A stretch of 64,000 nt of DNA from Ligilactobacillus ubinensis (GTDB lineage: Bacteria > Bacillota > Bacilli > Lactobacillales > Lactobacillaceae). Shown piece by piece: positions 58,414 through 64,000 of this stretch (within the stretch, counting starts at the first letter, position 1; each line of letters starts with the position of its first letter). The notes under the pieces were generated by a model that saw nothing but the letters and a program-made list of their open reading frames with translations, did no database searches and was not told the origin of the DNA. The stretch lies in contig NZ_JAIULA010000002.1 of assembly GCF_024160875.1 (NCBI RefSeq), positions 1 to 64,000 on the forward strand. Direction: 5' to 3'. A program made the position numbers and the translations under genes.

Positions 58414-59373
58414 TCAAATTGCTGCACTATCTGCTGTCGCCGCAAGTGCATCTAGTTTATTTATATAATCGTCAATACCATCAGCACTAGCAAGCACTGC
58501 CCCACTTGCTAAAGGATGACCTCCACCTTTATATTCTTTTGCCAGTTCATTGATTACTGGTCCTTTAGAGCGAATTCTTAACCGATATGACTGATCTTTT
58601 TGCTGTACAAAAACTGTCCAACAAACAACATTTTCTAATTTACCTACTAGTGGAACGATTTGTGATGTACCACTATCACCTAATTTGAAGGTTTCCATGA
58701 CGTCACGATTCAACACAATGTAAGCAGCATTATGTTTGGTTACCACCATATTTTGTAAAACATAGGCTGATAGTCGTGCAACTGATTCAGTAATTCCATC
58801 AAGTTTTCTATTAATTAAAGGCGCATCAATACCTAATTCAACTAATTGTGCAGCTATTCTTAATGTATGTGGTGTTGTTGCAGAATACATAAATCTACCT
58901 GTATCTCCAACAATACCAGCATATAACATTGCAGCTGCCCGACTAGGTAAAACAAGTTCTTTAGCCAAACTATTATACAAGTCAACAATTATTTCCGAAC
59001 AACTTGATGCTTCAGTATTAACCCAGCAAATATCACCATATACATCATCATTTGGATGATGGTCAATTTTAATTAAATATTTACCAGTAGTATAGCGTTC
59101 ATCATCTACTCGCGGTGTATTTGCAGTATCCGTTACAATAACAAGTGCATTTTGATAAACTTCATCCGCTATTTCGTTTGGCGTAGCAATCCAATTCAAA
59201 CTAGCAACATTTTCGCCAACTTGATATATCTTTTTGTTGGGAAAACTAGCCCGTAAAATTTCAGCTAATCCGCATTGAGAACCATAAGCATCCGGATCTG
59301 GTCGTTTATGACGGTGAATCACTATCGTATCATATTTTTTAATCTGTGCTAAAATTTCATTTTGAATTGTCAT
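58414..59373 (-). CDS. nrnA: Oligoribonuclease/pAp-phosphatase NrnA
   Basis: A DHH/DHHA1 enzyme that degrades very short RNAs and 3'-phosphoadenosine 5'-phosphate. The DHH metal motifs are VIHRHKRPDPDAYGSQ, VTDTAN, IDHHPND, and the DHHA1 part ends in KGGGHPLASGAVL. The start MTIQNEILAQI has GGAGTG upstream and gives 319 residues. It lies directly before cshB, 9 bases away. Confidence 0.93.
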   Translation of the reverse strand: MTIQNEILAQIKKYDTIVIHRHKRPDPDAYGSQCGLAEILRASFPNKKIYQVGENVASLNWIATPNEIADEVYQNALVIVTDTANTPRVDDERYTTGKYLIKIDHHPNDDVYGDICWVNTEASSCSEIIVDLYNSLAKELVLPSRAAAMLYAGIVGDTGRFMYSATTPHTLRIAAQLVELGIDAPLINRKLDGITESVARLSAYVLQNMVVTKHNAAYIVLNRDVMETFKLGDSGTSQIVPLVGKLENVVCWTVFVQQKDQSYRLRIRSKGPVINELAKEYKGGGHPLASGAVLASADGIDDYINKLDALAATADSAAI

Positions 59374-59459
59374 ATCTATCACTCCTGTGCGATTTCTACC
59401 TAACACTTTAGTTTAACGGAAAAAGTTCTAAAATACAAAATATATTCCCATTTTCTCAT

Positions 59460-60545
59460 TTAACCCCATAGCGATAATTGTTTATCTTCATCTGCCATCG
59501 GTGCTAACCCTGTCATCGTTAAGCCTAATAAACGTACATTTATATTTGTCGATTGTATCTGTTCAAACAATTGTTTTCCGTAATAAACTAAGATTTCTGT
59601 ATCATTCTTAAAAAAATCATTTTGTGTCAAGCGCTTCGTTATCGTTTCAAAGTCACTATTTCTAACTTTGATTACTAATGTTTTTCCATGTAGCTTTCTT
59701 TCTTGCAACGTTCCTGCTAGTTTTTTAGCAGCCCAATTCAAAAAATCATCCACTTCTTCAATAGTTGTTAAGACTTGATCGTAAGTCCGTTCATTTCCAA
59801 TAGATTTACGTTCGCGTTGCCATTCAACTGGTCGTTCATCAATTCCACGAACACATTGATAAAAAAAATAACCAATCTTTCCAAAATTTGCAATTAACTC
59901 TGCTTCACTTTTTTTTATTAAATCTGCTCCAGTATATATGTTAAGGGCATGCATTTTTAAAACTGTCTTTTTTCCAACCCCTCTAAATTTTTCAATTGGT
60001 AATGGTAATAAAAAATCACTAACATCTGCTTGATGAACAACTGTTAGTCCAATTGGTTTGTGATAATCTGAAGCAAGTTTTGCTAAAAATTTATTATACG
60101 AAACGCCAGCCGAACTAGTTAAATGCGTTTTTTCAAAAAGCTCCCATTGCAACTTATGCGCTAGCACGACTGGATCAACAATATTTTTTTTGTTAACTGT
60201 CACATCAAGATAAGCCTCATCAAAAGCAATCGGTTCAACTATATCCGTATATTCATGAAAAATCGTATGAATTTCTGCAGAAATTTTTCGATATTTTGGA
60301 AAATCTGGTGTTTTAAAAACTGCATCTGGACATTTTTCTAATGCTTCTGCAGCAGCCATAGCAGAGTGAACCCCATATGAACGAGCGATATAATTTGCTG
60401 TTGCCACAACCCCTTTTCCTCCAGAATGCCTCGGATCCCGGGCAATAACTAAGGGCTTATCTCTCCATTTAGGATTATCTCGCATTTCGATTGAAGCATA
60501 AAAAGCATCCATATCTATATGAATTATCTTTCGCTTTTTTTCCAT
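59460..60545 (-). CDS. dinB: DNA polymerase IV
   Basis: A Y-family translesion polymerase. Motifs are IIHIDMDAFYASIEMR, VATANYIARSYGVHS, EPIAFDEAYLDVT and KFRGVGKKTV, with a little-finger domain starting at RKSIGNERTY. The C-terminal QLSLWG resembles a beta-clamp binding peptide. The 361 residues are complete. No LexA box was recognised upstream. Confidence 0.93.
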   Translation of the reverse strand: MEKKRKIIHIDMDAFYASIEMRDNPKWRDKPLVIARDPRHSGGKGVVATANYIARSYGVHSAMAAAEALEKCPDAVFKTPDFPKYRKISAEIHTIFHEYTDIVEPIAFDEAYLDVTVNKKNIVDPVVLAHKLQWELFEKTHLTSSAGVSYNKFLAKLASDYHKPIGLTVVHQADVSDFLLPLPIEKFRGVGKKTVLKMHALNIYTGADLIKKSEAELIANFGKIGYFFYQCVRGIDERPVEWQRERKSIGNERTYDQVLTTIEEVDDFLNWAAKKLAGTLQERKLHGKTLVIKVRNSDFETITKRLTQNDFFKNDTEILVYYGKQLFEQIQSTNINVRLLGLTMTGLAPMADEDKQLSLWG

Positions 60546-60713
60546 AGCTTCACCCTCAAACCGAACTTATTTTCTATATTTTATTATACTAAATTTATTT
60601 ATTGAAGCAAAGCAATAGCCATTTTCTCTTTTTTGTATATAAACTTTGAACTACTTTAGCATAACTAACTGCTTTATAGTACATATTTCAACACTAAATA
60701 TTCAACGAAAAAA

Positions 60714-60736
60714 AGTCCAGGACTAGGTCCCAGACT
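60714..60736 (-). terminator. Terminator of the zwf/nitroreductase unit
   Basis: AGTCCAGGAC and GTCCCAGACT arms, with a T-run on the minus strand. Shares stem and downstream flanking sequence with the terminator at 54036, without the internal palindrome. Confidence 0.75.
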
Positions 60737-60755
60737 CTATACATAAACTACTATT

Positions 60756-61262
60756 TTAATCAATAATGTCTACAGCAATTCGTTTTTTTGTAAAATCACG
60801 TTTCACTAAGTTTTCAGTTGTTTCTCCAATAGCAACCGAAAAACACGGTACGAATTCGGTTGGAATACCTAGCTTAGCTTGTAAAGTCGCATTTTGTTCC
60901 AACTTAGTCATAGCTCCCATAATATCGCAACTTCCTAGATCTAATGCAGTAGCTGCTAAAGCAATATTTTGTGCTATTGCTCCAGCACCAATATATTCCA
61001 TTTGACTCGGATTTTTAGCTGTAATAATAATTAAGGTTGCTGCCCCATACAATAAATGTTTATCTTTGCCAAATGCAGCATCTATTTGAGCAAGATATTC
61101 TTTGTTTTGAACAACTGTTAGTCTAACATTTTCATATTGTCCCATTCCAAATGGACTTGCTTGTGCTGCTGTTAATAGAACATTTAGTTGTTCTTTGGAA
61201 AGTGAACCACTTTTATAATTTCTAATTGACCTTCGCGTAGCAATTGCTGTTAGTGTATCCAT
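60756..61262 (-). CDS. Nitroreductase family flavoprotein
   Basis: A 168-residue FMN-dependent oxidoreductase. MDTLTAIATRRSIRNYKSG is the classic start with the ARRSIRxY FMN-phosphate motif; the ATG at 61262 has GGAGG nine bases upstream. Near the end, GETTENLVKRDFTKKR closes the fold. It follows zwf, which makes NADPH, by 31 bases. The natural substrate is unknown. Confidence 0.92.
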   Translation of the reverse strand: MDTLTAIATRRSIRNYKSGSLSKEQLNVLLTAAQASPFGMGQYENVRLTVVQNKEYLAQIDAAFGKDKHLLYGAATLIIITAKNPSQMEYIGAGAIAQNIALAATALDLGSCDIMGAMTKLEQNATLQAKLGIPTEFVPCFSVAIGETTENLVKRDFTKKRIAVDIID

Positions 61263-61293
61263 GTCAAAGCCTCCTATATTGTACTTTTTTGTT

Positions 61294-62760
61294 CTAAATA
61301 GTAAATTCCCAATGATTTCCATCCTTGGCAAGTAATTTTTCTGACGTATCTGGTCCCATCTCTCCACACGGATAATTAGGAAATACAACCTGATCCACAT
61401 TATCATCCCAAGCTTGCCGAATTGCATCCACAAACTTCCATGAATATTGCAATTCCTTCCAATGCGTAAAGTTTGATGCCTTACCTTTTAAAGCATCTAA
61501 AATTAACTTTTCATATGCTTCTGGAACTGACTTTTTTTGTTCTTCAGAAAGCTTATAATCTAAGTTTAGCCGATGAGTATCAAAATCATAACCTTGACCT
61601 ATTGTTTTTGAGTTTAATTGTAATCTTAAACTAGGTTCTGGATCAACAGTAATCGTCAACACATCGTGGCGCAAATCATTATCTGCAAAAACATTGTTAG
61701 GTACTTGTTTAAAGACCACGTCTATTCTCGTTGCTTTTGTTGCTAATCGTTTTCCTGTACGAACGTATATTGGAACTCCGGCCATATCCATCGTATTAAT
61801 TAACAATTTTCCTGCAACAAAAGTTTCTGTCATTGAGTCTGGCGCTGTTTGATCTTCTTGTCGATATGCTGGTAGATTTCTACCTGAATCATATTGCCCT
61901 CGAACAAAGTTTTCTTTAACTTCATCTTTGGTATATACTTTCAGACATTTTAGTGCATTTATTTTTGCATTCCGAATATCAGCGTCAGTAAAACTAACTG
62001 GTGCGCTCATTGTCAATAACGCTACAATCTGCAACATATGGTTTTGAATCATATCTCGTAAAGCCCCTGCAGTTTCATAGTAACCAGCACGTTCCTCAAC
62101 ACCAAGTGCCTCGCTTAATGTTACTTGAATATTACTAATATACCGATTGTTCCACATAGCATTAAAGATACTATTCCCAAAGCGAATTGCTGCAATATTT
62201 TGGACCATTTCTTTACCTAAATAATGATCAATTCGAAAAACATCATCTTCTGGAAAAGATTGTGATATTTCGTTGTTCAAAATTGTGGCACTAGCAAAAT
62301 CACGTCCAAATGGTTTTTCTACGATAACACGATTATAACCTGTGGTGGTCTTAAGCTCTTGTGATTTTAAATGCTCACAAATTGTTCCAAAAAAGCGTGG
62401 TGACATTGCTAAATAAAATAAGCGATTACCGCCAATTTCATATTTCCCATCAAGCTTTTCAGCCAATTGGCGTAACGTAACATAGTGGCTTGTATCAGTA
62501 ACATTATGCGACTGATAGTAAAAGTGATTTGAAAATGCAATTGCTGTTTGTTCAGAATCATACATACCATCAATTGAATCTTTAACAATTTCCCGATAAT
62601 AGTCATTTGTCCAAGGACGTCTTGCTGTTCCAATAATAGCAAAATTTCTTTTTAAATAACCTTTTTTATATAATTCAAAAATAGACGGATATAATTTTCG
62701 CTGTGCCAAATCTCCCGTCCCACCAAAGATAATAAAAAGTGCCTTTTGTTCTTTAATCAT
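61294..62760 (-). CDS. zwf: Glucose-6-phosphate 1-dehydrogenase
   Basis: Oxidises glucose-6-P to the lactone with NADP, feeding the pentose phosphate and phosphoketolase routes. The dinucleotide motif is IFGGTGDLAQRKLYPS, and the substrate motif is RIDHYLGKEMVQN with the catalytic His nearby. The start MIKEQKALFIIFGG gives 488 residues. A GTG five codons upstream is possible. Followed closely by the nitroreductase gene. Confidence 0.94.
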   Translation of the reverse strand: MIKEQKALFIIFGGTGDLAQRKLYPSIFELYKKGYLKRNFAIIGTARRPWTNDYYREIVKDSIDGMYDSEQTAIAFSNHFYYQSHNVTDTSHYVTLRQLAEKLDGKYEIGGNRLFYLAMSPRFFGTICEHLKSQELKTTTGYNRVIVEKPFGRDFASATILNNEISQSFPEDDVFRIDHYLGKEMVQNIAAIRFGNSIFNAMWNNRYISNIQVTLSEALGVEERAGYYETAGALRDMIQNHMLQIVALLTMSAPVSFTDADIRNAKINALKCLKVYTKDEVKENFVRGQYDSGRNLPAYRQEDQTAPDSMTETFVAGKLLINTMDMAGVPIYVRTGKRLATKATRIDVVFKQVPNNVFADNDLRHDVLTITVDPEPSLRLQLNSKTIGQGYDFDTHRLNLDYKLSEEQKKSVPEAYEKLILDALKGKASNFTHWKELQYSWKFVDAIRQAWDDNVDQVVFPNYPCGEMGPDTSEKLLAKDGNHWEFTI

Positions 62761-62962
62761 TAAATCTAGCACCACTTTCTTTACATTTATAAATCCATTA
62801 TACTAACTCTTTTAGTAATAAACAATTGTTTGAATTCAATTGACATATGCTTTTTTCATTAATTGTTATTTTTTCCAACAAGATCGTTAAAACTGTTTTT
62901 CATATGCTAGTCTGTAGTACAATTAATGTAATTTAACATTTAAAATAGAGGTATGTATTACT

Positions 62963-63373
62963 ATGAAACCATATATTCATACAGTTCAATACTATGAAAC
63001 AGATCGTATGCAAATTACCCACCATTCCAATTATGTTCGTTGGATGGAGGAAGCCCGCGTTTCTTTTTTGGATCAATTAAACTGCAGTTATACTGACTTA
63101 GAAAACATGGGGATTATTTCGCCTGTTGTTGCAATTAACTGCAAATATCTTCAATCAACAACTTTTGCTGATAAAATCAGTATTATTGTTAACATAAAAA
63201 AATTCAATGGTATCAAACTCGTGTTAGTTTATAAAATGCTTAACCTAGAAACTGAAAAAATTGTTTGTACAGGCGAATCTTCACATTGCTTTACTAACAA
63301 AAATGGAAAGATTTTAAATATGAAAACCCTAAAACCTGATTTTTACCTGCGTCTAAACTCCGCATCAAATTAA
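62963..63373 (+). CDS. Acyl-CoA thioesterase, YbgC/FadM type
   Basis: A 136-residue hotdog-fold thioesterase. The motif YYETDRMQITHHSNYVRWMEEAR has the conserved Asp in YETD and the helix of the 4-hydroxybenzoyl-CoA thioesterase group. It cleaves acyl-CoA or acyl-ACP thioesters. It faces the fab genes with which it may be linked in function. GAGGT lies upstream of the ATG. Confidence 0.88.
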   Translation: MKPYIHTVQYYETDRMQITHHSNYVRWMEEARVSFLDQLNCSYTDLENMGIISPVVAINCKYLQSTTFADKISIIVNIKKFNGIKLVLVYKMLNLETEKIVCTGESSHCFTNKNGKILNMKTLKPDFYLRLNSASN

Positions 63374-63403
63374 TTTATCTGATTTTATTACAAAAAACCG
63401 TTA

Positions 63404-63440
63404 GATTTAGTTCTTTAAAAGTAAAATCTAACGGTTTTTA
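63404..63440. terminator. Bidirectional terminator
   Basis: AAACCGTTAGATTT pairs with AAATCTAACGGTTT around a 9-base loop, with T-runs in both directions. It lies between the thioesterase gene and fabI. Confidence 0.85.
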
Positions 63441-63467
63441 ATATACTTTTTTAGTCTGTAAATCACT

Positions 63468-64000
63468 TTAAATTAAATGAACACCTTTATCTACATAGAT
63501 TGTATCTCCAACAACTCCCGTAGCTAAATTACTCATTAAAAAGGCACATGCTCCACCAATCTCCATTGTTGTAACAGAATGACCGTCAACCGTTCTTTCC
63601 TCTGACATACTTAATAATTCCGTATGTCCTTTGACTCCTGTTACCGCAAGTGTCTTAACTGCACCTGCAGAAATGGCATTTACTCGAACACCATATTTTG
63701 CCATATCACGCGCTAAATATCGAACTGATGCTTCAAGTGATGCTTTTGCAACCCCCATTACATTGTAATTTGGAACTGCACGTTCAGAGCCAAAATAAGT
63801 TAGCGTAACAATGCTTGCAGGATTGTTCAATATTTCTTTACCATATTTAGCTACTGCAATTAGTGAATATGCAGAAATATCCTGTGCTATTGAATAATCA
63901 CTTCTTGTAGCATCCATAATATCCCCACCTAAAGATTCTTTAGGTGCATAAGCAATTGCATGAACTATTCCATCTATTTTACCAAAACGTTGCTCAACAG
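63468..64000 (-). CDS. fabI: Enoyl-[acyl-carrier-protein] reductase FabI, 3' part
   Basis: The frame stays open to the window edge, so the ATG at 63917 is internal; the coding sequence continues beyond the window. Visible parts include VEQRFGKIDGIVHAIAYAPK, which matches FabI, the active-site Tyr and Lys in PNYNVMGVAKASLEA (Y-x6-K), and the C-terminal TGVVGDTIYVDKGVHLI. It performs the last step of each fatty-acid elongation round, using NAD(P)H. Confidence 0.94.
   Translation of the reverse strand, partial: VEQRFGKIDGIVHAIAYAPKESLGGDIMDATRSDYSIAQDISAYSLIAVAKYGKEILNNPASIVTLTYFGSERAVPNYNVMGVAKASLEASVRYLARDMAKYGVRVNAISAGAVKTLAVTGVKGHTELLSMSEERTVDGHSVTTMEIGGACAFLMSNLATGVVGDTIYVDKGVHLI

Noticed and set aside
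63468-63917. FabI read as a short 149-residue protein starting at 63917
   Set aside because: The frame is open to the window edge, and the upstream residues match FabI, so the gene is simply cut by the window.

Overview
The window is chromosomal DNA from a low-GC Gram-positive bacterium of the order Lactobacillales, most likely a member of the Lactobacillaceae. The gene blocks atpBEFHAGDC-ywzB-murA-mbl-yidD-rodA, tdk-prfA-prmC-sua5-upp, murT-gatD, alaS-ireB-ruvX-DUF1292-zapA-cvpA-mutS2-trxA and the SufCDSUB iron-sulfur operon are all in the arrangement expected of that group. The sequence is AT-rich, ribosome binding sites are AGGAGG-like, TTG starts are common, and the two tRNA genes do not encode CCA. 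Genus cannot be fixed from the sequence alone.

Layout. 1-2.6 kb: start of an unknown minus-strand gene, then a lone leuA behind a leucine-codon leader peptide and attenuator, then an isochorismatase-fold hydrolase. 2.6-4.4 kb: an accessory pocket with a small transcript encoding a possible 12-residue peptide, an XRE regulator with a DUF3278 membrane protein, and what may be the 3' end of a lost integrase gene. 4.5-9.6 kb: sufCDSUB. 10.1-15.1 kb: a five-gene, translationally coupled operon that looks like heme capture and import (wall-anchored triple-NEAT protein, membrane NEAT protein, IsdE/BtuF-type binding protein, FecCD permease, ATPase). 15.5-18 kb: a class I amidotransferase hydrolase, a Wzy-like membrane protein and an Spx/ArsC-like protein. 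18-22.7 kb: cell elongation and wall genes. 23-29.4 kb: the F1Fo ATP synthase operon. 29.7-34 kb: upp, threonylcarbamoyl-AMP synthase, prmC, prfA, tdk. 34.3-43.5 kb: murT-gatD, manA, a beta-lactamase-fold hydrolase, a histidine phosphatase, an MFS exporter and a glutamine-type ABC transporter. 43.8-45.9 kb: two orphan tRNA genes, Gln(CTG) and Glu(CTC), bracketing a pocket of small genes including a SemiSWEET. 46-58.4 kb: housekeeping genes from rdgB/yfcE through mutS2, zapA, ruvX, ireB, alaS with its T-box, and cshB. 58.4-64 kb: nrnA, dinB, a nitroreductase, zwf, an acyl-CoA thioesterase and the 3' part of fabI, cut by the window edge.

The region most worth study is the heme operon. Its substrate-binding gene has no ATG, GTG or TTG at its natural 5' end. 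It lies in the same reading frame as the upstream NEAT gene, separated from it by a single TAA followed by a run of A, and it has a transmembrane anchor instead of a lipoprotein signal. Other notable items are the leuA attenuator with mutually exclusive hairpins, the compact transcript at about 2.93-3.17 kb, and a family of related terminators, two of which carry a large extra palindrome inside the loop.
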